This document shows, in pieces, positions 1-6,303 of a DNA stretch of 6,893 nucleotides. The number at the start of each line of letters is the position of its first letter. The stretch's first letter is position 1. The notes beneath the pieces are model-generated. The model did no database searches. It was not told the origin of the DNA and was given only the letters and a program-made list of their open reading frames with translations. The translations under genes were made by a program, and so were the position numbers. The DNA comes from Pseudomonadota bacterium (GTDB taxonomy: Bacteria; Pseudomonadota; Alphaproteobacteria; Rhizobiales; Tepidamorphaceae): contig JAEYRQ010000223.1 in assembly GCA_023435545.1 (NCBI GenBank), forward strand, positions 1-6,893, written 5' to 3'.

Positions 1-460
1 GAGTGATGGCGCGCATGATGAAGGCGAGCTTCGAGAGATCCGGCAGCAGGCCATGGCTGAGGAACAGGTTCCAGTCCTCCGGCGCGGTCTTCTCCGGCTT
101 GCCGGGTCGTCCGATCAGGATGCCGGCCTCTTCGAAGGCCTCGCGGATGCCGGCGAGCGCGATGGCGCGGGCCCGGTGCTCGCTGGTGCGGCCGCGCATC
201 CGGCAGAGGAGCCGCTCGCGTGTCAAAGGTTCGAGGTCGGCGGCGAGTGGCGCATGGCCGTCACGCGGATCGACCCGGCCGCCTGGGAAGACGAAGGCGC
301 CGGGATAGAAGACGTGCTTCTGGCTCCGCCGTCCCATCAGCACGTGCGGAACGCCCGCGCGCCGGTCGACGATGATCAGGGAGGCAGAATCGCTCGGCCG
401 GACGTTGGGATGCTCGAAAGTCCGGGTGGCTTCGTTGATCAGCTTCTCGTTGGCGTTCAC
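1..460 (-). CDS. NUDIX hydrolase, NUDT19-like (partial, C-terminus beyond left edge)
   Basis: The first 153 residues are present and the rest lies beyond the left edge. I place the start at a GTG (460-458) whose GTGA overlaps the stop of the DUF983 gene by 4 bases; no ATG gives a better start, and the reading frame stays open to the edge. Residues 23-64 form the first part of a Nudix fold, with MGRRSQKHVFYPGAFVFPGG (about 42-61) ending in the glycine that opens the Nudix box. The catalytic half, REAFEEAGI, lies at 106-114, so R106, E107, E110, E111 and G113 of the box are present. The canonical spacing from the glycine to the RE pair is 14 residues; here it is 45, an insertion of about 31. 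An interrupted box is known from the NUDT19/acyl-CoA diphosphatase-like branch, so CoA or acyl-CoA hydrolysis is a reasonable inference but not proven. No Shine-Dalgarno sequence is evident before the GTG; translation probably depends on coupling to the upstream gene. Confidence 0.88.
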   Translation of the reverse strand, partial: MNANEKLINEATRTFEHPNVRPSDSASLIIVDRRAGVPHVLMGRRSQKHVFYPGAFVFPGGRVDPRDGHAPLAADLEPLTRERLLCRMRGRTSEHRARAIALAGIREAFEEAGILIGRPGKPEKTAPEDWNLFLSHGLLPDLSKLAFIMRAIT

Positions 461-921
461 GTCTGCGGTCCGGTGGGCTGAATACCGGTTCCGTCCCAGT
501 CCTCGCGATCCGAGGATTTCGGGTCGAAGCCGTGCATGTAGAGGGCCCATTGCAGGCCGACGAGCGCGCCCTTGACGAGCGGCAGGAAAATCAGCGCCAG
601 CAGCAGCGTCACCAGCGACCAGAACGTCGCCTGGAACCAGATCGGCGGGGCGTAGAGCTTCTCGACCGTGAGGACGAGCGGCACCACGATGTGGCCGACC
701 AGCACGATGGTGAAGTAGGGCGGGGCGTCATCGGCCCGGTGGTGATGCAGTTGCTCGCCGCAGGCGGGGCAGGTGTCGGCTACCTTCAGATAGGCGCGGT
801 ACATGCTCCCCGTGCCGCACGAGGGACATTTGAGCAGGGCACCGCGACGCATCGCCTGGCCGAGCGGGCGCTGCGGGCGATCGTCGGTGTGGCGCTGCCA
901 GGTGGTCGCTGTCTGTGTCAT
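457..921 (-). CDS. DUF983 family zinc-ribbon membrane protein
   Basis: This 154-residue protein of unknown function matches the DUF983 family by its layout. A polar N-terminus (1-30) leads into a four-cysteine ribbon, CPSC (32-35) and CPAC (51-54), which probably binds one zinc ion. It is followed by the family-typical DDAPPYF (64-70) and two hydrophobic stretches at about 70-88 and 95-117 that should cross the inner membrane, with a conserved-looking aromatic segment WALYMHGF (125-132) and an acidic, polar tail. The short loop between the helices suggests a hairpin topology with both ends on the same side, presumably the cytoplasm where the cysteines stay reduced. Its ATG overlaps the rnr stop by 4 bases (ATGA), and its TGA overlaps the GTG of the NUDIX gene by 4 bases. 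No clear ribosome binding site precedes it. The family assignment is from memory of the pattern; no biochemical role is known to me. Confidence 0.9.
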   Translation of the reverse strand: MTQTATTWQRHTDDRPQRPLGQAMRRGALLKCPSCGTGSMYRAYLKVADTCPACGEQLHHHRADDAPPYFTIVLVGHIVVPLVLTVEKLYAPPIWFQATFWSLVTLLLALIFLPLVKGALVGLQWALYMHGFDPKSSDREDWDGTGIQPTGPQT

Positions 922-3194
922 CGGGTGTCCGGTCTGCTGCGGCGTCCGGCTCTGCGCTCGGGCCCGCCGCGGCGTGGCTTGGGTTGGGATCGTGACCCTA
1001 CATAAGTACCGTCACTTAGAAGCTCAAACCGCAAGGCGCCCGCAAGCGGCACCGCTTCAACGAGTCGCACCTCCACCTGGTCGCCGAGCGTGTGGGTTTC
1101 TCCGGTCCGCTCGCCCACCACGCGCTGGCCCGCCTCGTCGTGGCGGTAGTAGTCGGCGCCGATGGTGGCCATCGGGATGAAGCCGTCAGCGCCGGTGTCA
1201 TCGAGCCGGACGAAGAGGCCGGAGCGGGTGACGCCGGTGATGCGGCCGTGGAACGTCGCGCCGATCCGGTCGGCGAGGTAGTTGGCGATCAGCCGGTCGA
1301 CCGTCTCTCGCTCGGCCAACATGGCCCGTCGCTCGGTCGCGGAGATGTGGGCGGCGATTTCGTCGAGCTTCTCGATGGTGCGGTCGTCGAGCCCGTCATT
1401 GCCGAGGTCCAGCGCCCGGATCAGCGCCCGGTGGACGATCAGATCGGCATAGCGGCGGATCGGCGAGGTGAAGTGCGCGTAGCGGCGCAGGTTCAGACCG
1501 AAATGGCCGAAATTGTCCGCCGAATACTCTGCCTGCGCCTGGCTTCGCAGCACCACCTCGTTGACGAGGCGCTCGTGCTCGCTGCCCTCGACCCGGCGCA
1601 GGATTCCGTTGAAGTGACGCGGCAGCAGCACGCCGGCCTTCGCCAGCTTCATGCCGACGGTCGCCAGGAAGTCCGACAGTGCCGCGAGCTTCTCCGGCGA
1701 GGGCGAGTCGTGGACACGGTAGAGCAGGGGGGTGCGCCGCTTCTCCAGCGTCTCCGCGGCCGCGACGTTGGCTAGGATCATGAACGCCTCGATCAGCCGG
1801 TGGCTGTCGAGGCGCGGCGGCACCGTCACCTTCTTCACATGCCCCGAGCCGTCGAGGACCAGCTTGCGCTCCGGGATCTCCAGTTCCAGCGGCTCGCGGG
1901 CGTCGCGCGCCTTCGCCACAGCCGCGTAGGCCGCCCACAGAGGCTTCAGCACCGTGTCGAGGATCGAAGCCGTTTCCTCGTCCGGCCGCCCGTCGATCGC
2001 ATCCTGAGCGCGGATGTAGTCGATGCCGGCAGCAACGCGGATGACCGCCCGCGAGAAGCGGTGGCGCCGCATGCGGCCATTGGCGTCCACCACGATCTCG
2101 GCGACCATCGCCGCACGGTCCTCGCCGGCCCTCAGCGAGCACAGGTCGGCGGACAGCTCCTCCGGCAGCATCGGCACCACGCGGTCGGGGAAGTAGACCG
2201 AATTGCCGCGCTCGCGCGCCGAACGGTCTAGCGCATTGCCGGTGCGCACATAGTGGGCGACGTCGGCGATCGCCACGGTGATGACATGGCCGCCGGGATT
2301 GTCCGGATCGGCGTCCGGCGCCGCGTGCACCGCGTCGTCGTGATCCTTGGCATCGGCCGGGTCGATGGTGATCAGCGGCAGGCGGCGCAGGTCCTGCCGT
2401 CCCTCGAGCGTCACCGGCTGGGCGGCCTTCGCCTCGGCGATCACCTCCGAGGTGAATTCGTGCGGAATGCCGTGGGTGAGGATCGCGATCAGGCTGACCG
2501 CCTTCTCGCTCTTCAGGTCGCCGACCACCTCGCGCACAATGGCCCGCGGCGGCCCGAGCCGCACGGACTTGCGGATCTCCACCCTGACGAGGTCGCCGTC
2601 CTCTGCCTCGCCCGTATCGCCCGGCGCGATGATCAGGTCGCGGCGCTCCTTCTTGTCGACCGAGCGCACCACGCCGGCGCCGCCCGGCCTCTCCTCGAAC
2701 ACACCGACGATGGTCCGCGGCCGGCGGTCGAGGATGCGGATCACCTTGCCTTCATGGGTGATGCCGCCTTCGCCCCCCTCGACATCGCGGATGCGGGCGA
2801 GGATGCGGTCGCCGACGCCGGGCGCTGGCAGCCGTGCCTTGCGGCCGCGCTCCGGCGAAATCAGCACGCGCGGGGCTGAGCCGTGGTCGGCCTCGTCCCA
2901 GTCGGTGGGAACGGCGATCACGTCGCCCTCTGGCGTGCGGGCGGTGACCTCGAGTTCTTCCACCGGGGCCATGTGGCCCGGCCGCTTCAGCGCCTTGCGG
3001 CGGCGTTCGACCAGGCCTTCCTCGGCCATCTCCTTCAGGAGCGCCTTCAGGCCGATCTTGTCGGAGCCTGTAATGCCGAAGGCGCGCGCGATCTCGCGTT
3101 TGCCGGCCTTGCCGGGGTGATCGCGGATGAACTCGAGGATCGCCTCGCGGGTCGGAAGCGCGCCCTTGTATTCGCCGCGCCGGCCCTTCGCCAT
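918..3194 (-). CDS. rnr: Ribonuclease R (RNB-family 3'-5' exoribonuclease)
   Basis: This is a full-length RNase R of 758 residues, a processive hydrolytic 3'-5' exoribonuclease that can degrade structured RNA and acts in mRNA decay and rRNA/tmRNA quality control. Domains in order: a winged-helix-like N-terminus (about 13-75); cold-shock/OB domains (about 80-250); the RNB catalytic domain (about 268-592); an S1 RNA-binding domain (about 643-727); and a basic, arginine-rich tail (735-758). The metal-binding signature IDPADAKDHDD gives D278, D284, D286 and D287, with the same spacing as the four catalytic aspartates of E. coli RNase II. The second hallmark, around FGLNLRRYAHFTSPIRRYAD (565-584), includes the arginine that contacts the scissile phosphate in this family. 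The ATG shares one base with the topA stop (TGATG), preceded by a strong GGGGAGG. Its own stop overlaps the DUF983 start. The length, both end domains and the catalytic residues are all normal, so the enzyme should be active. Confidence 0.98.
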   Translation of the reverse strand: MAKGRRGEYKGALPTREAILEFIRDHPGKAGKREIARAFGITGSDKIGLKALLKEMAEEGLVERRRKALKRPGHMAPVEELEVTARTPEGDVIAVPTDWDEADHGSAPRVLISPERGRKARLPAPGVGDRILARIRDVEGGEGGITHEGKVIRILDRRPRTIVGVFEERPGGAGVVRSVDKKERRDLIIAPGDTGEAEDGDLVRVEIRKSVRLGPPRAIVREVVGDLKSEKAVSLIAILTHGIPHEFTSEVIAEAKAAQPVTLEGRQDLRRLPLITIDPADAKDHDDAVHAAPDADPDNPGGHVITVAIADVAHYVRTGNALDRSARERGNSVYFPDRVVPMLPEELSADLCSLRAGEDRAAMVAEIVVDANGRMRRHRFSRAVIRVAAGIDYIRAQDAIDGRPDEETASILDTVLKPLWAAYAAVAKARDAREPLELEIPERKLVLDGSGHVKKVTVPPRLDSHRLIEAFMILANVAAAETLEKRRTPLLYRVHDSPSPEKLAALSDFLATVGMKLAKAGVLLPRHFNGILRRVEGSEHERLVNEVVLRSQAQAEYSADNFGHFGLNLRRYAHFTSPIRRYADLIVHRALIRALDLGNDGLDDRTIEKLDEIAAHISATERRAMLAERETVDRLIANYLADRIGATFHGRITGVTRSGLFVRLDDTGADGFIPMATIGADYYRHDEAGQRVVGERTGETHTLGDQVEVRLVEAVPLAGALRFELLSDGTYVGSRSQPKPRRGGPERRAGRRSRPDTR

Positions 3195-5839
3195 CAGGCC
3201 TCCCCGGCGCTTTTCGGGGCGCTCCGGCCTTTCTTTGCACCACCCGCCTTCGTGCCTGTCGCCTTCTTGGCCACGCCGGTCTTCTTGGCCGCCGCCTTTC
3301 TGCTACCCCCGCTCTTGCCGCCTCCCTTGGCGGCCTTGGCCGCGAGAAGCTCGACTGCCTGTTCGAGCGTCAGCGCTTCGGGTTCCGAACCCTTCGGCAG
3401 CGTCGCATTGGTCTTCCCGTCGGTGACGTAGGGGCCGTAGCGGCCGGCCTTGACCTCGATGGGGCCGGCAAAGTCCGCATGTTCACCAAGCGCCTTCAGC
3501 GTCGCGGCGGCGCCACGGCGTCCGGTCCTCAACTCCTTCTCGGCGATCAGCGTGACCGCGCGGTTGACGCCGATCGTGAAGACGTCCTCGAAGGACTCCA
3601 GGTTCGCGTACGTCTTCTCGTGCTGCACGAACGGTCCGAACCGGCCGAGGCCGGCAGAGATCGGCTTGCCGGTCTCCGGATGGATGCCGACCTGGCGGGG
3701 AAGCGACAGGAGTTCCAGCGCCCGCTCCAGGCCGACCGACTGCGGATCGACGCCCTTCGGGAGCGAGGAGCGCTTCGGCTTCTCGCCGTTTACACCCTCG
3801 CCGAGCTGGAGATAGGGGCCGAACCGACCGGTCCTGAGGCTCACCTCAAGCCCGCTGTCGGGATCGACGCCGACGACGCGGTTGCCGCCGGCCGCCGCCT
3901 CGCCCGCCTCGCCGTTCGGTGCGGAAAGGTCGCGGGTGTAATTGCAGTCCGGATAGTTCGAGCAGCCGATGAAGGGACCGTTCTTGCCGCGCTTGATCGC
4001 CAGCCGCCCGGTACCGCAGGTGGGGCAGCTCCTCGGGTCCGAGCCGTCCGCGCGCGGCGGGAAGACGTAAGGGGCGAGGATGTCGTTGAGCGCCTCGAAG
4101 ACCTCCGAGGTCTTCAGGGTCCCGGTCTTCTCGACCTCGGCGACGAAATCGCGCCAGAAATCCCGCAGCACCTCCCGCCAGCCGATTTCACCGGCCGAGA
4201 CGCGGTCGAGCTTCTCCTCCAGGTCGGCGGTGAAGTCGTACTCGACGTAGCGCTGGAAGAAGCCCTCGAGGAACGCCGTGACCAGCCGCCCCTTCGCCTC
4301 CGGCACCAGACGGCGTTTGTCGAGCTTCACGTATTCGCGGTCCTGCAGCACCTGCAGTGTAGCCGCATAGGTGGAGGGGCGGCCGATGCCGAGTTCCTCC
4401 AGCCGCTTGATCAGGGTCGCCTCGGTGAAGCGCGGCGGCGGCTCGGTGAAGTGCTGGCTCGCCCGGATCTCCTTCAGGTCGAGCGCCTCGCCCTCCTTGA
4501 CCGGTGGCAGCCGGCGACTGTCCTCGCTCTCGGCGTCCTCGTCGGCGGTCTCCTGATAGAGGGCGAGGAAGCCGTCGAAGCGCTGCACCGTTCCTGTGGC
4601 GCGAAGCTGGTAGCGTTTGCCGTCCCGGGCCTCGGCCTCGATCTCGACGGTGGTCCGCTCCAGTTCGGCGGCCTCCATCTGACTGGCCAGCGTCCGCTTC
4701 CAGATCAGCTCGTAGAGGCGCAGCTGGTCGCCTTCCAGGTAGCGCGCCATCTCGTCGGGGCGGCGGGCGATGTCGGTCGGGCGGATAGCCTCGTGCGCCT
4801 CCTGCGCGTTCTTCGCCTTGGTGCGGTAGACGCGCGGTGAAGAGGGCAGGTAGCGGCTGCCATAGTCGGATTCGATCGTCCGGCGCGCCGCCTGGATCGC
4901 TTCGGGCACGATCTCGACGCCGTCGGTCCTCATATAGGTGATGAGGCCGACCGTCTCGCCGCCGAGAGTGACGCCTTCATAGAGTCGCTGGGCGGTCCGC
5001 ATCGTCCGGTCGGCGGAGAAGCCGAGCTTGCGGGAGGCTTCCTGCTGCAGGGTGGACGTGGTGAAGGGCGGCCACGGATTGCGCCTGACCGGCTTCTTCT
5101 CGGTGGACAGCACGCGGTAGGCGGAGGATTCGAGCGCTGCCTTCAGCGCGCCCGCCCGGTCGCCGTCGCCGATCGTCAGGCGGTCGATCTTCTCGCCGTC
5201 GGCACCGACCAGCCGCGCCTCAAATCCGTCGCCGCCGGCCAGCAGGTCGGCCACGACCGACCAGTACTCGCGCTTGACGAAGCTTTCGATCTCGGCCTCG
5301 CGGTCGCAGACGATCCTGAGCGCGACCGACTGCACGCGACCGGCCGACCGCGCGCCCGGCACCTTGCGCCACAGGACCGGCGACAGCGTGAAGCCGACGA
5401 GATAGTCGAGCGCGCGGCGCGCCAGATAGGCCTCCACCAGCGGCCCGTCGATCTCGCGCGGATGGGCCAGCGCGTCGAGCACCGACTGCTTGGTGACGGC
5501 GTTGAAGACCACCCGCTCGACGGGCTTGTCCTTCAACACGCCCTTCTTGCGGAGCACTTCCAGCACGTGCCAGGAGATCGCCTCGCCCTCGCGGTCCGGG
5601 TCGGTCGCGAGGATGACGCGGTCGGCGCCCTTCACGGCGCTGGCGATCTCGGAGACCTGCTTCGACTTCTTCGGGTCGACCTCCCAGATCATCTCGAAGT
5701 CGCGGTCCGGCTCGACCGAGCCGTCCTTCGACGGCAGGTCGCGGATGTGGCCGAACGAAGCCAGCACCCGGTAGTTGCTGCCGAGGTACTTGTTGATGGT
5801 CTTCGCTTTCGCCGGGGACTCGACGATGACGACATCCAT
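3194..5839 (-). CDS. topA: DNA topoisomerase I (type IA)
   Basis: This complete 881-residue type IA topoisomerase relaxes negative supercoils by cutting one strand through a 5'-phosphotyrosine link and passing the other strand. The start at 5839 is set by the family N-terminus MDVVIVESPAKAKT; the frame is open for another 140 codons upstream, but that extension does not resemble TopA. The Toprim domain (about 1-115) carries E7 and the DPDREGE motif with D80, D82 and E84. The catalytic tyrosine is Y302 in ITYMRTDG. HEAIRPTD (349-356) and GIGRPSTYA (484-492) are further core motifs. The C-terminal region has one four-cysteine zinc ribbon (C605, C608, C626, C632) and three GRFGPY/GRYGPY repeats (671, 732, 799), followed by a Lys/Ala/Gly-rich tail (about 834-876) that probably binds DNA non-specifically. 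It is the first gene of the topA-rnr-DUF983-NUDIX operon; its TGA shares a base with the rnr ATG. Confidence 0.98.
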   Translation of the reverse strand: MDVVIVESPAKAKTINKYLGSNYRVLASFGHIRDLPSKDGSVEPDRDFEMIWEVDPKKSKQVSEIASAVKGADRVILATDPDREGEAISWHVLEVLRKKGVLKDKPVERVVFNAVTKQSVLDALAHPREIDGPLVEAYLARRALDYLVGFTLSPVLWRKVPGARSAGRVQSVALRIVCDREAEIESFVKREYWSVVADLLAGGDGFEARLVGADGEKIDRLTIGDGDRAGALKAALESSAYRVLSTEKKPVRRNPWPPFTTSTLQQEASRKLGFSADRTMRTAQRLYEGVTLGGETVGLITYMRTDGVEIVPEAIQAARRTIESDYGSRYLPSSPRVYRTKAKNAQEAHEAIRPTDIARRPDEMARYLEGDQLRLYELIWKRTLASQMEAAELERTTVEIEAEARDGKRYQLRATGTVQRFDGFLALYQETADEDAESEDSRRLPPVKEGEALDLKEIRASQHFTEPPPRFTEATLIKRLEELGIGRPSTYAATLQVLQDREYVKLDKRRLVPEAKGRLVTAFLEGFFQRYVEYDFTADLEEKLDRVSAGEIGWREVLRDFWRDFVAEVEKTGTLKTSEVFEALNDILAPYVFPPRADGSDPRSCPTCGTGRLAIKRGKNGPFIGCSNYPDCNYTRDLSAPNGEAGEAAAGGNRVVGVDPDSGLEVSLRTGRFGPYLQLGEGVNGEKPKRSSLPKGVDPQSVGLERALELLSLPRQVGIHPETGKPISAGLGRFGPFVQHEKTYANLESFEDVFTIGVNRAVTLIAEKELRTGRRGAAATLKALGEHADFAGPIEVKAGRYGPYVTDGKTNATLPKGSEPEALTLEQAVELLAAKAAKGGGKSGGSRKAAAKKTGVAKKATGTKAGGAKKGRSAPKSAGEA
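3199..3205 (-). promoter_or_regulatory. Ribosome binding site of rnr
   Basis: On the minus strand the end of topA reads GGGGAGG, four bases before the rnr ATG. It is a strong Shine-Dalgarno match although the spacing is short. It lies inside the last codons of topA, so rnr can be initiated both by termination-reinitiation at TGATG and by direct ribosome entry. It supports the start at 3194. Confidence 0.65.
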
Positions 5840-5853
5840 GGGCGGGACGATTG

Positions 5854-5858
5854 CCTCC
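5854..5858 (-). promoter_or_regulatory. Probable ribosome binding site of topA
   Basis: GGAGG on the minus strand lies 14 bases before the topA ATG, which is longer than the usual 5-10. No closer purine-rich match exists, and the conserved TopA N-terminus fixes the start, so this is the best candidate; the long spacer may lower initiation. Confidence 0.45.
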
Positions 5859-5894
5859 AAATGTTGCGAGCGCCGCTGCCCGCAGGTGGCGCGG

Positions 5895-5923
5895 AACATG
5901 GTCAAAGCGCAAGGGTGTGTCAA
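5895..5923 (-). promoter_or_regulatory. Candidate sigma-70-type promoter for the topA operon
   Basis: On the minus strand a perfect -35 hexamer, TTGACA (5923-5918), is followed after exactly 17 bases by CATGTT (5900-5895) as a weak -10, which matches TATAAT at three of six positions. Transcription would start near 5888 and leave a leader of about 50 bases before the topA ATG. The -35 element, the spacing and the position just upstream of the first operon gene support the call; the poor -10 is the weak point. A second TTTGAC occurs 18 bases downstream of the first (5906-5901), overlapping the spacer. Confidence 0.5.
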
Positions 5924-6041
5924 ACGGGGAGTTGCCGCGGATGTCGGACCGCAGGATGCACGCAAAAAGTGTGTTTCATAATTCATACGATCTATTAGGG
6001 TATGCGCCCGGCGTCTCGGAGGTCCTGTGCGACGCCATATC

Positions 6042-6047
6042 GAGGGG
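6042..6047 (+). promoter_or_regulatory. Ribosome binding site of the small plus-strand gene
   Basis: GAGGGG lies 11 bases before the ATG at 6059. It decides between this start and an in-frame ATG at 6002, which has only a poorer purine stretch (AGGG) immediately before it and would add 19 residues without obvious conservation. Confidence 0.5.
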
Positions 6048-6058
6048 CACGCATTCAT

Positions 6059-6262
6059 ATGAAGGGGCCGACTGCAAAGCGCTCCAAATCCACCGCCGTC
6101 GATCCGGCCTCGGGACGGGCGACCGCGGAGTATCTCGCCGCGTTCCTGCCGGATCTCGTGCGCCTTGCCGACGGGGCGGGCCTGGAACTGGTAGCCTACC
6201 TGCTGGAGATGGCTAGGGTCGAGGCGGAGTCCGAGGCGCAGGTCGCACAGGCGCAGCAATAG
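6059..6262 (+). CDS. Small conserved-looking hypothetical protein, 67 residues
   Basis: I do not recognise a named family. The protein has a short basic, probably disordered N-terminus (1-20; Lys/Arg, Ser, Pro) followed by a predicted amphipathic two-helix core, about 22-40 and 41-60, containing AEYLAAFLPDLVRLADGAG and LELVAYLLEMARVEAE. It has no signal peptide, cysteines or membrane segment, so it should be cytosolic. Short alphaproteobacterial proteins with a similar 'LAYLLDMARLEAE'-like ending are known to me only as hypotheticals, an impression I could not verify here. Coding is supported by a Shine-Dalgarno sequence, by G or C at about 80% of third positions (53 of 66 codons after the ATG), and by a sensible hydrophobic pattern that the opposite strand lacks. 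It diverges from topA and converges on dprA, interrupting an otherwise same-strand cluster. The 86-residue version starting at 6002 is an alternative. Confidence 0.7.
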   Translation: MKGPTAKRSKSTAVDPASGRATAEYLAAFLPDLVRLADGAGLELVAYLLEMARVEAESEAQVAQAQQ

Positions 6263-6269
6263 CCCGCGC

Positions 6270-6289
6270 GGGGGCAGGTCTGTGCCCCC
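6270..6289. terminator. GC-rich hairpin between convergent genes, possible bidirectional terminator
   Basis: GGGGGCA (6270-6276) pairs with TGCCCCC (6283-6289) around a six-base loop, giving a perfect 7-bp stem in the 41-base gap between two convergent stop codons. No T-tract follows on either strand, so it is not a textbook intrinsic terminator. An overlapping palindrome GCCCCC-A-GGGGGC (6284-6296) could form a competing structure. The position favours a role in ending both transcripts. Confidence 0.4.
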
Positions 6290-6303
6290 AGGGGGCCGCG
6301 CCG

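Larger units (their letters stand above)
5840..6058. other. Divergent intergenic region between topA and the small plus-strand gene
   Basis: These 219 bases hold no supported gene. The topA-proximal part (5840-5925) contains the topA leader, its Shine-Dalgarno sequence and the candidate promoter. The middle (about 5960-6000) is clearly richer in A/T than the surroundings and contains a tandem TTCATA A TTCATA (5975-5987). Between 6010 and 6036 there is an inverted repeat, GGCGTC and GACGCC, separated by 15 bases, just upstream of the Shine-Dalgarno sequence of the plus-strand gene. I could not find a convincing -35/-10 pair pointing to the plus-strand gene; the AT-rich tract is the most likely place for it. 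Confidence 0.6.

Noticed and set aside
53..481. Plus-strand open frame of 142 codons at the left edge
   Set aside because: It is antisense to the NUDIX gene, whose frame contains an intact Nudix signature.
532..1005. Plus-strand open frame of 157 codons opposite DUF983
   Set aside because: The minus-strand frame has paired CPxC motifs, membrane segments and 4-base overlaps at both ends; the plus frame has none of these and is rich in Arg, Gln and Glu, typical of an antisense shadow.
1092..1775. Plus-strand open frame of 227 codons opposite rnr
   Set aside because: It is antisense to the RNase R catalytic and S1 domains, has no recognisable domain, and is explained by the GC-biased third positions of rnr.
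1396..2142. Minus-strand frame of 248 codons inside rnr in another phase
   Set aside because: It is a frame-shifted copy of the rnr coding sequence with Arg/Gly/Ala-rich low-complexity translation; rnr itself is intact across the region.
3479..4840. Long plus-strand open frame of 453 codons opposite topA
   Set aside because: It lies antisense to a fully conserved TopA core, and its residue make-up (Arg, Ala, Gly, Leu-rich, no motif) is that of a shadow frame in GC-rich coding DNA.
5974..6001. Plus-strand promoter TTTCAT with 16-base spacer and TAGGGT
   Set aside because: The -35 hexamer matches the consensus at only about two positions and the -10 is poor; not strong enough to list as a site.
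5840..6259. 140-codon N-terminal extension of the topA frame
   Set aside because: TopA proteins begin at the MxVVIVESPAKAKT motif. The extension has no TopA similarity, runs over the candidate promoter, and is antisense to the small gene. The in-frame ATG at 5899 sits in the putative -10 element.
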